In this document: in pieces, positions 8,460 to 16,225 of the stretch
Numbering within the stretch: position 1 is the first letter of the stretch
Layout of the letters: every line of letters starts with the position of its first letter
Assembly (NCBI RefSeq): GCF_024436395.1
Contig: NZ_JAFMZO010000002.1
Coordinates: 930,001 to 994,000 of the forward strand
Length of the DNA: 64,000 nt
From: Paradesertivirga mongoliensis
GTDB taxonomy: Bacteria > Bacteroidota > Bacteroidia > Sphingobacteriales > Sphingobacteriaceae
Direction of reading: 5' to 3'
Notes under the pieces: generated by a model
Databases searched by the model: none
Told to the model about the DNA's origin: nothing
What the model saw: only the letters and a program-made list of their open reading frames with translations
Translations under genes and position numbers: made by a program

Positions 8460-9133
8460 GACTTTTTGATTTTATAGCCTACGCCGCGAACTGTTTCGAG
8501 CCATTCTACCGGGCCGTAAGCGCCTAATTTCTTCCTGATATTTTTTATATGGACGTCAATGTAGTTCGAATCGTAATCGTCATCCACAAAGCTGCCCCAA
8601 ATATGCTCACTTAACTGCAGTCGGGTTAAAACGCGGTTTTTATGTAAAAGCATGTAACTCAGCAGATCGAACTCTTTGCGGGTGAGCTCTATTTCATTCT
8701 CCTGATGCGATACAATTCGCTTCTGAATATCTACATTAAACTCGCCAAGAGGAATTAGCTGGCTGTTCATCCCCGACTTGCGCCGGGATATGGCCTGCAT
8801 CCTGGATTGAAGTTCGAGTAAGGAAAAGGGTTTAGGCAGATAATCGTCGGCACCTAAATCAAGGCCTTTAATTCTGTCTTCGATATTTCCACGGGCGGTT
8901 AAAATAATGTAAGCCGCATCGGGGTTGTGCTTCTTCGCCTGTTCTAATAGAACAAGGCCGTCCTTATCAGGAAGGCCCAGATCCAGTAAAATAAAGTCGT
9001 ATAGATTGCATTCTATTTTCTCGAGGCCCTGGCGTGCTGTATGTGCCAGATCACAAATATAAAATGCTTTTTTCAGGAAGGCTTCCACTTCATAAGCCAG
9101 TGTTTTTTCATCTTCAACTAAGAGTACCTTCAC
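8456..9133 (-). CDS. OmpR/PhoB-family response regulator
   Basis: A 225-residue DNA-binding response regulator. The receiver domain covers about 1-115, with the acidic pocket at E8/D9, the phospho-acceptor D51 in LLDLGLP, T79 and K101 in LPKPF. A winged-helix output domain covers about 128-222, with the recognition region DVHIKNIRKKLG and the closing TVRGVGYKI. It is coupled to the kinase by a four-base overlap and begins three bases after the stop of the beta-barrel-like gene, so it appears to be part of one transcript with the upstream envelope genes, whose expression it may control. Confidence 0.94.
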   Translation of the reverse strand: MKVLLVEDEKTLAYEVEAFLKKAFYICDLAHTARQGLEKIECNLYDFILLDLGLPDKDGLVLLEQAKKHNPDAAYIILTARGNIEDRIKGLDLGADDYLPKPFSLLELQSRMQAISRRKSGMNSQLIPLGEFNVDIQKRIVSHQENEIELTRKEFDLLSYMLLHKNRVLTRLQLSEHIWGSFVDDDYDSNYIDVHIKNIRKKLGAYGPVEWLETVRGVGYKIKKS

Positions 9134-9136
9134 GTT

Positions 9137-10045
9137 TTAAAACATATAATAAAACCCTAAGTTAAAAAATGATTGAATCTTTTGGGAATCACTTACTGAC
9201 TTACTTAAAACCGAGCCTTGATAACTCGCTTCTATCGAATAATTAGCCCTGTTATAAACTATTGGTAAGGTAAAATTATAAGCTACAACATTGAAACTTG
9301 TGGTAGCAACCACTGTCCCCTCTCCCTCTTTTGAACCGGGAATATTGCCTTTTCGATTTCCCGGAAGCGGTTTGCCGTTCTTTCCGATAATTCTATCCAA
9401 ATCTACTAACCCACCATTCTGCTCTTCGTTTTGAGAACCGCTATCCTGCGTTTCACTTTCTGAATAAAACCGCTGTGTACCCCCGATCACCTCTATCACA
9501 GGCTCAAAGGTAAAATAGTCTTTTGAACTAAGCGAAAGGCCCAAATCGACGATTTTCGATGCATTAAATGTAGTATACAGTACCCCCCCGTCGCCAAATC
9601 CGTAATCGGCGGTCAACCCGGTAGTCAGCCATTTCCAGTGATAGTCTAACGAGGCCGATGCCATATCATCGTTGATAGATTGCAATAGCTGCGAACTATC
9701 CGGATAGAAAGAACGTCCATAGCTTAAACTTCCCGTAAGGTTTTTGCTCAGGTTAAAATCATATCCCAGAGATAAGCCAAGTCCTGAAATACCTGATTCG
9801 GCGTTTAAAAGTTTATAGGTTTGCCCTGACAACCAAATACCTGATGGAAATTTCACAGCGGCATACCCTAAAACATACGGCAGCTTCTGTGTTGATGTCT
9901 GACCGTAGTAATTTACGTTACTACTATAGAGGGTAGCAAGTGTTATGGAAGTCTTTGGTGCTTCGGTCGTATCAGCTGCGTTCTGAGCAGGAGCCGAAAA
10001 CGCTATTGATAACAGAAGTATAATCAAGTAAGAGTATTGCTTCAT
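9137..10045 (-). CDS. Secreted outer-membrane-like protein of unknown function
   Basis: About 302 residues from the ATG giving MKQYSYLIILLL; an upstream in-frame start would overlap the previous gene and spoil the signal peptide. The signal peptide ends near SAPAQ. The mature protein is rich in alternating polar/hydrophobic strands with aromatic ends (SNVNYYGQ, GLSLGYDFNLS, LTGSLSYGRSFYP, HWKWLTTGLTADYGFGDG) and ends SFFNLGFYYMF, which has the terminal Phe typical of outer-membrane barrels. A loop near 220-245 is rich in Gly, Asn and Lys. It begins ten bases after the lysine-rich secreted gene and ends three bases before the response regulator. Confidence 0.7.
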   Translation of the reverse strand: MKQYSYLIILLLSIAFSAPAQNAADTTEAPKTSITLATLYSSNVNYYGQTSTQKLPYVLGYAAVKFPSGIWLSGQTYKLLNAESGISGLGLSLGYDFNLSKNLTGSLSYGRSFYPDSSQLLQSINDDMASASLDYHWKWLTTGLTADYGFGDGGVLYTTFNASKIVDLGLSLSSKDYFTFEPVIEVIGGTQRFYSESETQDSGSQNEEQNGGLVDLDRIIGKNGKPLPGNRKGNIPGSKEGEGTVVATTSFNVVAYNFTLPIVYNRANYSIEASYQGSVLSKSVSDSQKIQSFFNLGFYYMF

Positions 10046-10055
10046 ACTGTTGCTA

Positions 10056-10442
10056 TTATAATCCAACACGTAAACCCTTACCAGGTTTCACTCGTACTGG
10101 CGGTCGCTTAACTTTTATTCTGTCGGTTACAGTTCCTGGTCTTAACTTAGGGCGCGCCTTCGGAACTTCTTTAATATTCGGCTTCTTCGGATCGATATCT
10201 ACGACTTTAGGATCTTTGCCTTTATCCGCGTCAGCACCCTTTTTTGAATCTTTATTTTTATCCGAAGACTTTTTAGAGTCTTTGTCGTCTTGTTTTTTTG
10301 CTTTCGGAAGTGAATCAACGAGCATTGCACCAGATATTTTGTTTATACCGGCAGCCGCAAATTCATTCGCAGATGCAATCACAGGAAGTGATCCCAACAA
10401 AATCGAAACACCTAAAACCCTTAACCAATTCCCTGTTCTCAT
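10056..10442 (-). CDS. Secreted lysine-rich protein of unknown function
   Basis: A 128-residue protein with a signal peptide (about 1-25, ending VIASANE). The mature region is low complexity: a Lys/Asp/Ser-rich run at about 48-80 (KQDDKDSKKSSDKNKDSKK) followed by a Pro/Lys/Arg-rich tail. It ends GKGLRVGL, close to the GAGLKLGL that ends the repeat protein encoded just upstream. It is probably disordered and highly charged, perhaps peptidoglycan- or LPS-associated, but no function can be assigned. It lies between the repeat protein and the barrel-like protein, in an apparent operon with a two-component system. Confidence 0.6.
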   Translation of the reverse strand: MRTGNWLRVLGVSILLGSLPVIASANEFAAAGINKISGAMLVDSLPKAKKQDDKDSKKSSDKNKDSKKGADADKGKDPKVVDIDPKKPNIKEVPKARPKLRPGTVTDRIKVKRPPVRVKPGKGLRVGL

Positions 10443-10454
10443 GTCTTGTAAAAT

Positions 10455-10486
10455 TAAAGAAAGTTTGCCTCAATTACGAGGCAAAC
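10455..10486 (-). terminator. Hairpin terminator between the repeat-protein and lysine-rich genes
   Basis: A perfect nine-base stem, GTTTGCCTC with GAGGCAAAC around a six-base loop, is followed on the minus strand by a T-rich tail (TTTCTTT). It lies in the 73-base gap and could partly end transcription, leaving the repeat-protein mRNA more abundant than the downstream two-component genes. Confidence 0.6.
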
Positions 10487-10515
10487 GATCTATAAGTGTG
10501 TTGTGTTCAGCGGTA

Positions 10516-11217
10516 TTATAGTCCAAGCTTTAATCCAGCTCCGACGTTTGTTTTAACTTTAGTGCGACCAACTCCCACATTGGCGCCTGTTTTTGCTCCA
10601 GCTTTTACTCTGGTAGCATCTTTGGCTTTTGCTTCTTCTTTACGTGCTTCTTTTCTTGCTTTTGCACTTGCTTTTACATCCAGCAATGCATCGCCATCAT
10701 TATCACCATCAATTTTTGCATCTGCCTTTACTTCCTTCAAAGCTTTAAGTTCTTCTCGTTTTGCTTCAGCTTCTGCTTTAGCTGCGGCTTTTAACTCCTT
10801 AGCGGCAGCCTTATTCTCTTCTTTTAGCTCCTTAGACTCGCCGCTTTTTCTGTTTAGCTCTGCTTGAGATTTTGACGAGGCAACACCGCTAATTGTAGCA
10901 CCTTTGGCCTCTGCATCAGTAACTGATTTTGCGGTAGAACTTACAGTTGCACCATGGTTACTTTTTGCTTTTGTAGCTTTTGAGGTTTCATTTTCAAGTT
11001 TTGCTTCTTTAGACTTGTTATTTTTTCTGTGAAGCTCTGCCTGAGATTTTGAGGAAGCTACGCTGCTTACTTCTGCTCCTTTGATATCTGCATCTGTAGC
11101 AGATTTACTGGTTGAACTCACTTTTGTACCGTGAGTATCTTTAGCCTTATCTGTGGTTTGAGAAAAAGATACGGCTGTAAATAAAAGAGCTGCTGTGGTT
11201 AATACTATAGCTTTCAT
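10516..11217 (-). CDS. Secreted alanine/lysine-rich repeat protein
   Basis: A 233-residue protein with a signal peptide (1-20, ending VSFSQ). Residues 29-76 and 88-135 are two copies of a 48-residue repeat (period 59), each starting HG.(T/K)VSST and ending SKSQAEL.RK. Inside each copy there is a shorter sub-repeat of about 18 residues (G..VSS..(S)...(D/E)A(D/E)). Then comes a highly helical Ala/Lys/Glu segment (about 136-205, with DGDNDGD inside) and a glycine-rich end, VGAGLKLGL. Likely periplasmic or surface, perhaps forming extended helices; function unknown. It is the first gene of the apparent envelope/two-component operon and has a long inverted repeat just upstream of its start. Confidence 0.65.
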   Translation of the reverse strand: MKAIVLTTAALLFTAVSFSQTTDKAKDTHGTKVSSTSKSATDADIKGAEVSSVASSKSQAELHRKNNKSKEAKLENETSKATKAKSNHGATVSSTAKSVTDAEAKGATISGVASSKSQAELNRKSGESKELKEENKAAAKELKAAAKAEAEAKREELKALKEVKADAKIDGDNDGDALLDVKASAKARKEARKEEAKAKDATRVKAGAKTGANVGVGRTKVKTNVGAGLKLGL

Positions 11218-11221
11218 ATTC

Positions 11222-11267
11222 GTGTTCTTTGTGTGTGTTTATGTTTAATTTCTTATACAAAGAACAC
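11222..11267. repeat. Perfect 11-bp inverted repeat upstream of the repeat-protein gene
   Basis: GTGTTCTTTGT at 11222-11232 is the exact reverse complement of ACAAAGAACAC at 11257-11267, with 24 bases between. The first arm ends only five bases from the start codon at 11217, so the element could be an operator or a hairpin in the 5' leader that covers the ribosome-binding area. Confidence 0.6.
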
Positions 11268-11361
11268 TAGCGAACATGAAGCAAAGATGAATTTTCTAAA
11301 TTATTTTAAAAAAGTTTGAATCACGCATTTGGGAACAGCTTCACGATCCTGTAGCCCATGA

Positions 11362-11727
11362 TTAGAATTCATCTGGTTCCCTTTCAGGGATAAACTCACC
11401 GGTGATTATTGCTTTCTTATTTTGAGGGTCGAGATCAATAAGCATCTCCATTGAAGCCTTTTCGCTAAAATCAACATCTGCACAAGCGTTAAATTGCCCT
11501 ATGGTGTAATTAACTAAAAACCTCCCCATCAGGGGTTGGAGCAGCTTTAGGGAACTATCATCGATAGTAACGTTAAATACTCGCCCCCGCGTTTTGAAAT
11601 GATAGCTTACCAGCAAATTTTCTACCGACTTAATGTTACGGTTCAACTCCTGATAAAGCGCCGGGACATCAAACGAGTCTTTGGCGAGGAAGTCTTCAGA
11701 TAAAAGAAATGTGATCTGTTCCTGCAT
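11362..11727 (-). CDS. Protein of unknown function at the end of the thi operon
   Basis: A 121-residue soluble protein with no signal peptide and no motif I recognise. It has an N-terminal helix-rich part (QEQITFLLSEDFLAKDSF, ALYQELNRNIKSVENLL) and a later strand-rich part (GRVFNVTIDDSSLKLL, KAIITGEFIPERE). Its ATG overlaps the stop of thiF by one base, so it is translated from the same thi mRNA and is controlled by the TPP riboswitch. It may act with ThiF, or be an unrelated passenger. No cysteine cluster or C-terminal GlyGly is present, so it is not a second sulfur carrier of the ThiS type; one Cys occurs near residue 81. Confidence 0.7.
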   Translation of the reverse strand: MQEQITFLLSEDFLAKDSFDVPALYQELNRNIKSVENLLVSYHFKTRGRVFNVTIDDSSLKLLQPLMGRFLVNYTIGQFNACADVDFSEKASMEMLIDLDPQNKKAIITGEFIPEREPDEF

Positions 11728-12785
11728 TAGATAGTTGCCTGTAAGCCCCCTTTTAGATTGAAAATCTGTAAATGGGGAAATTTATTCTTTAACATGTTCA
11801 CTGCCTTTAACGACCGGGCGCCTGTTTCACACACCACCACAGTCTTTTTATCCGAAGGAAGAGCCGGTTCATCGGCTAATTCTGAAAAAGGAAGGTTTAT
11901 TCCTCCGATATTATAACGTTCGAATTCATATTCTTCTCTAACGTCTATCAGTTGAATATCTTCTGTCTCCAGCCACTTATTCAGCGTATCGAAATCGATT
12001 GAAAGCGACTCTGGCTCGCAAACATCGTCGTAAAAACCGAGTTCAGTAATCCGTTGATTCACTGGACTAGCTTTGAATCGAAGAATGTCGAAGCTATTAG
12101 TCAGGAGATTTAACACCAGGAGTTTGCCGTTTAATGGCTCACCTGTCCCGGTAAGTACTTTTATCGCTTCTGTTGCCTGCCATGTACCAATAATGCCCGG
12201 TAGAACACCAAGAACGCCAGCTACTCCGCAAGCAGGCACTTCTCCGGCTGCAGGTGCTTCGGGGTACAAGCAACGGTAAGTAGGGCCATTCTGATAATTA
12301 AACGTACTTACTTGCCCTTCAAATTTGAAGAGTGCACCATGGATATAGGGCTTTCCGGTAATTACGCAGGCATCGTTAAGCAAATACCTTGTACTAAAGT
12401 TGTCCGATCCATCAATAACCAAATCATAGTTAGCTATAATATCGAGCACATTATCTCTCGTAATGCGAGAATGCGTTTGAATCTGGATATGAGGATTTTT
12501 TTTCAAAAGGTGGGCCTTGGCCGTTTCGGCTTTGGGCTTTCCTACATCCTCTGTATTAAAAAGCACTTGTCTTTGAAGATTAGAAAGACTTACCACGTCA
12601 TCGTCGGCGATACCGATAAAGCCAACACCTGCAGCAGCAAGATACAGCAGGCATGGGCAACCTAAACCTCCGGCTCCTATTACCAATACCTTTGAAGCTT
12701 TTAATTTCAGCTGGGCTTCGGCCCCAAACTCGTCCATTAAGAGATGTCGGCTGTAGCGGTTAAGTTCTTCTGTTGAGAGGGTCAT
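11727..12785 (-). CDS. thiF: ThiF/MoeB-type adenylyltransferase with C-terminal rhodanese domain
   Basis: A 352-residue E1-like enzyme that adenylates the C-terminal Gly of ThiS and helps load sulfur. The ATP-binding loop GAGGLGCP is at 37-44, DDDVVSLSNLQRQ at 61-73 and the IDGSDNFSTR block at 124-133. The likely active-site Cys is C186 in ACGVAGVLG. A rhodanese domain covers about 268-352 with the loop Cys319 in VVCETGARS. The zinc CxxC pairs of E. coli MoeB/ThiF are lost: only C172 remains in TYRCLYP and only C256 later. The gene stands between thiH and the unknown 121-residue gene; an unusual 146-base gap separates it from thiH. Confidence 0.9.
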   Translation of the reverse strand: MTLSTEELNRYSRHLLMDEFGAEAQLKLKASKVLVIGAGGLGCPCLLYLAAAGVGFIGIADDDVVSLSNLQRQVLFNTEDVGKPKAETAKAHLLKKNPHIQIQTHSRITRDNVLDIIANYDLVIDGSDNFSTRYLLNDACVITGKPYIHGALFKFEGQVSTFNYQNGPTYRCLYPEAPAAGEVPACGVAGVLGVLPGIIGTWQATEAIKVLTGTGEPLNGKLLVLNLLTNSFDILRFKASPVNQRITELGFYDDVCEPESLSIDFDTLNKWLETEDIQLIDVREEYEFERYNIGGINLPFSELADEPALPSDKKTVVVCETGARSLKAVNMLKNKFPHLQIFNLKGGLQATI

Positions 12786-12804
12786 GCTTCTATTATTGAA
12801 CAGC

Positions 12805-12930
12805 AGTAAGTTGCTATTTATTCTTTTGCCACGAAGACTTGAAGTTGTTAGGCTTTGCCTTAGCGACTTTGTGGGCGCTAAGTTTTCCCTTCTTGGTGTC
12901 TTGTGCCTAACCGTTCCTCGCGCCTAAGGA
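12805..12930. repeat. Degenerate intergenic repeat-like stretch within the thi operon
   Basis: The gap between thiF and thiH, in an otherwise tightly packed operon, contains words such as TTTTGCCACGAAGACTT, TTAGCGACTTTGTGG and CTTGGTGTCTTGTGCCTAA. These resemble the CTTTGTGTCTTTGTGGTAAA-type degenerate repeats that are scattered between genes in many Bacteroidota. No ORF is seen. The copy number in this genome is unknown to me. Confidence 0.35.
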
Positions 12931-12931
12931 T

Positions 12932-14044
12932 TTACATAATTAAACATTGATCCCAATCTTTCCAAACAGGTTCGTAACCCTGTCTCCGAATAACGTCCGC
13001 AATCACTGCTGGTGAGCGCTCGTCGTTAATCTCAAATTGCTCTAGAGACTCTTTTGCTACTGTATATCCACCCGGATTTGTCTTAGAACCTGCACTTATC
13101 GAGGTTATTCCAAGTTTGATAACATTGTTCCTAAAAGTTTCAGATTCGCGGGTGGAGAGTGCGAGCTCTACTTCCTGGTTAAAAATCCGGTAAGCGCAAA
13201 TAAGCTGTACAAGCTCTCTGTCGCTCATATCCACTTTCGGTTCTAACCCACCCGAAAATGGCCGTAATCGTGGAAAAGAGATAGAATACTTTGTCTTCCA
13301 ATAAAGCTTTTCGAGGTAATTGAGATGTAGGGCAGTAAAAAAACAATCTGTTCGCCAGTCTTCTAAACCCAACAGCGGACCAAGACCTATTTTATGAACC
13401 CCGGCCTTTCCTAATCTGTCAGGGGTTTCTAAGCGATAACTAAAATTTGATTTCTTCCCTTTCGGGTGATGCTTTTTATAGTCCTCTTCATGATAGGTTT
13501 CCTGGTAAACGAGTACCGTGTGCAAGCCCAGGGGAACTAACTCCTGATATTCTTCCAGATCCAAAGGCTGCACTTCCATAGCAATGTTCGAGAAGTGTGG
13601 CGAAATCAGGCTAAGCACATTTTTAAAATAATCTACTCCCACCGTTTTTGCCGCTTCACCGCTAACAAGCAAAACATGATCATAACCCATTTCTTTAATA
13701 AAAGCTACCTCCGACATGATTTCCATATTCGTAAGCGTTTTGCGGGGCAATTTGTTATCCACACTAAAACCGCAATAGGTACAAATGTTCTGGCATTCGT
13801 TAGACAGGTACAGTGGGATATACATTTGTATCACTTTACCAAAACGCTGTAAGGTAAGCAGGTGGCTCAACTGAGCCATCTGCTCTAAATACGGTGCAGC
13901 CGCAGGCGAAACCAATGCCTTAAAATCTTCTAAATCCCGCTGAGGCTTATTCAAAGCAGATTCAACATCGGCAGCGGTTTTCGAGTAAATACTCGCCTTC
14001 ACTTCCTCCCACGAATACTGTCTGAATATATTTTCGAAACTCAT
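12932..14044 (-). CDS. thiH: 2-iminoacetate synthase (tyrosine lyase)
   Basis: A 370-residue radical SAM enzyme with the cluster motif C84-x3-C88-x2-C91 (NECQNICTYCGF) that binds the [4Fe-4S] centre. ThiH splits tyrosine to dehydroglycine for the thiazole ring, which implies an anaerobic-type route rather than the oxygen-dependent ThiO. Length and the C-terminal GSKTNPGGY block fit the family. It lies 44 bases after thiG and 146 bases before thiF. Confidence 0.96.
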   Translation of the reverse strand: MSFENIFRQYSWEEVKASIYSKTAADVESALNKPQRDLEDFKALVSPAAAPYLEQMAQLSHLLTLQRFGKVIQMYIPLYLSNECQNICTYCGFSVDNKLPRKTLTNMEIMSEVAFIKEMGYDHVLLVSGEAAKTVGVDYFKNVLSLISPHFSNIAMEVQPLDLEEYQELVPLGLHTVLVYQETYHEEDYKKHHPKGKKSNFSYRLETPDRLGKAGVHKIGLGPLLGLEDWRTDCFFTALHLNYLEKLYWKTKYSISFPRLRPFSGGLEPKVDMSDRELVQLICAYRIFNQEVELALSTRESETFRNNVIKLGITSISAGSKTNPGGYTVAKESLEQFEINDERSPAVIADVIRRQGYEPVWKDWDQCLIM

Positions 14045-14088
14045 TTGATATTCAAAAATTAAAGGTCAAAATTAAAACGGGCAGATAC

Positions 14089-14850
14089 CTAGTCTAAAAA
14101 AGCGGTTAAAGGGCTGCTGGCTTCTGCATGCTTTACAGGTTTGGCCAGTTTAGCTTCAAAAGCCATCCTGCCTGCTTCTACAGCCAATTTAAAAGCTCTT
14201 GCCATTTGAACCGGATTATCAGAAACAGCTATGGCGGTGTTCACCAATACCGCATCTGCTCCAATCTCCATTGCCTTAGCGGCATCAGAAGGCGAACCTA
14301 TTCCGGCATCAATAATCACCGGAACTTTACTTTGCTCAATGATAATCTCTAGGAAATCAATGGATTTTAATCCTTTATTGCTTCCTATCGGCGAACCCAA
14401 CGGCATTACTGCAGAAACGCCAACTTCTTCTAGCCGTTTGCACAAAACCGGATCTGCATGAATGTAAGGCAATACCACAAAACCCAACCTTACCAGTTCT
14501 TCTGCTGCTTTTAAGGTTTCGATAGGATCGGGCATCAGGTATTTAGGATCAGGATGGATCTCCAGCTTTAGCCAGTTTGTTTCAAGCGCCTCTCGGGCCA
14601 ATTGGGCCGCAAATACAGCTTCCTTAGCCGTGCGAACACCGGATGTGTTTGGCAACAGGTTGATATGAGGGTGTTTAAGATGAGCTAATATATCATCTTG
14701 AGCATTGTTTACATTCACACGCTTTAATGCAACTGTTACCAGTTCAGAACCGCTCCCTACCAATGCGGACTCCATCAACTCGGGGTGACTAAACTTACCT
14801 GTTCCGGTAAATAGTCGCGAATTGAACATTTTATCAGCTATTCTTAACAT
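14089..14850 (-). CDS. thiG: Thiazole synthase
   Basis: A 253-residue TIM-barrel enzyme that builds the thiazole phosphate from 1-deoxyxylulose 5-phosphate, dehydroglycine and ThiS thiocarboxylate. The Schiff-base lysine is K95 in [10 protein letters not shown]; the phosphate-binding regions [14 protein letters not shown] and [12 protein letters not shown] are intact. Its start overlaps the stop of thiE by seven bases. Confidence 0.97.
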   Translation of the reverse strand: MLRIADKMFNSRLFTGTGKFSHPELMESALVGSGSELVTVALKRVNVNNAQDDILAHLKHPHINLLPNTSGVRTAKEAVFAAQLAREALETNWLKLEIHPDPKYLMPDPIETLKAAEELVRLGFVVLPYIHADPVLCKRLEEVGVSAVMPLGSPIGSNKGLKSIDFLEIIIEQSKVPVIIDAGIGSPSDAAKAMEIGADAVLVNTAIAVSDNPVQMARAFKLAVEAGRMAFEAKLAKPVKHAEASSPLTAFLD

Positions 14851-15485
14851 AAGCTATTCTCTCCTTTCAATAGTTGTGTAATAGTAGTTACCTGCTGGTG
14901 AGGGTCCTCTGCAAAAGCTATTAAAGAAGATACTGCAATGCCGTAAACGCCGGTTTCGAGTATCGATACAATATCTTCAGTTGCAATACCACCTATGGCG
15001 ATGATTGGAATATCTATATTTAGCTTTCGCGCTTCGGATATAATTCTTCGATATCCGTCCAACCCCAATATCGGACTCAACTTCACTTTAGTTTTAGTGA
15101 AGCGAAAAGGTCCGCAACCAATATAATTCGCTCCATGGTTTGCATGTGTAATAATATCTTCGATGGTATTTGCAGTTCCGCCAATTATCATCTTGTCTCC
15201 TACTATCACCCTGGCCTGGTTAACAGATATATCTTCTTTTCCGAGATGTAACCCAAAAGCATCAACTTCTTTAGCAACTAAAGGATGATCATTGATGATT
15301 AATTTTGCTCCCCATGAATCACAAGTATCCTTCGCCTGCAAGGCTATCGTGATGATTTCCTTTATTGATCTATCCTTTACTCTTAACTGTACCCATTTAA
15401 CTCCCGCCGCGCAAGCTTTCTCTATACATTGGAGATGAGTTTGACCAGTAGTTTCCTGTGATATAAAATGCAAATTACTTATCAT
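14844..15485 (-). CDS. thiE: Thiamine-phosphate synthase
   Basis: A 213-residue TIM-barrel enzyme that joins HMP pyrophosphate to thiazole phosphate to give thiamin phosphate. Diagnostic parts are VQLRVKDRS at about 32-40, the [24 protein letters not shown] segment (the family has HLGQED), GGTANT, the [13 protein letters not shown] pyrophosphate site and IIAIGGI near 162. It is the more canonical of the two ThiE-like proteins in the operon. It follows thiD by five bases and overlaps thiG. Confidence 0.93.
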   Translation of the reverse strand: MISNLHFISQETTGQTHLQCIEKACAAGVKWVQLRVKDRSIKEIITIALQAKDTCDSWGAKLIINDHPLVAKEVDAFGLHLGKEDISVNQARVIVGDKMIIGGTANTIEDIITHANHGANYIGCGPFRFTKTKVKLSPILGLDGYRRIISEARKLNIDIPIIAIGGIATEDIVSILETGVYGIAVSSLIAFAEDPHQQVTTITQLLKGENSLC

Positions 15486-15490
15486 ATACT

Positions 15491-16225
15491 TTAGGTGTGC
15501 CAGCCCAGCAGGCTTGGGTTGGAGTTTAAAACTTTTTCTATGTATTGTTTAGACTTCTTAAATGCAGAGATTGGTGGAATATTTAAAGCAAGGTTGGCAC
15601 AAATTGCCGATGAGAGGACACATCCCGAGCCATGTTTTGTTGTGCCTAGGACCTGTGGTTCGAGAATATGCTTAACACCTTTCCAATAAAGCCAGTCTTG
15701 TCCCAATTGAGCATTTTCACGATGGCCTCCTTTTAAATAAATCATAGTATACTGAGACAATTTCACTGCTTCTTCATCACTCCCGATTAAAAATTCGAAT
15801 TCCGGAAGATTGGGAGTAAGAACAGTAATGTGTTTTAAAAGCGAGGCTATACTGTGATCCGCTTTGAAGAAGGGAAAGCCCGAGCTTGAACGTAAAACCG
15901 GGTCCCATACAATTTTTGCATTGGGATTGTGCTGGAGAATAAAAAGGAGTACTTCCTGAAGCACATCACTGCTTTCCACTATCCCGATTTTGAACCACTC
16001 AAGGTTCCAATTTTCCATCAATAGCTTGATCTGTTCTTTTATTTGCAAAACCGGTATCCACTGTACTTCTCTTACATCCTTATCCGATTGAATGGTATTG
16101 GCGGTTAAAACGCCCAGTCCGTACACCTTGTGTTGCTCAAAAGTTTTAATATCCGCAAGAATACCAGCCCCTCCGCTTGGGTCGAAACCGGCAATGCTCA
16201 TTACTACCGGACGATTAACAGACAT
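15491..16225 (-). CDS. thiD: Hydroxymethylpyrimidine (phosphate) kinase
   Basis: A 244-residue ribokinase-fold enzyme that phosphorylates HMP and HMP-P to HMP-PP. The N-terminal substrate site AGFDPSGGAGILADIKTF is exact for the family; the C-terminal anion hole is TTKHGSGCVLSSAI (usual form GTGCT). It is slightly shorter than E. coli ThiD (266). It overlaps the stop of the TenI-like gene by 11 bases and precedes thiE by five. Confidence 0.95.
   Translation of the reverse strand: MSVNRPVVMSIAGFDPSGGAGILADIKTFEQHKVYGLGVLTANTIQSDKDVREVQWIPVLQIKEQIKLLMENWNLEWFKIGIVESSDVLQEVLLFILQHNPNAKIVWDPVLRSSSGFPFFKADHSIASLLKHITVLTPNLPEFEFLIGSDEEAVKLSQYTMIYLKGGHRENAQLGQDWLYWKGVKHILEPQVLGTTKHGSGCVLSSAICANLALNIPPISAFKKSKQYIEKVLNSNPSLLGWHT

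Noticed and set aside
10496..10867. Plus-strand ORF opposite the repeat protein, hydrophobic
   Set aside because: Ala/Ser/Phe-rich composition is the complement of the Ala/Lys-rich repeats; the minus-strand frame has a signal peptide and repeats.
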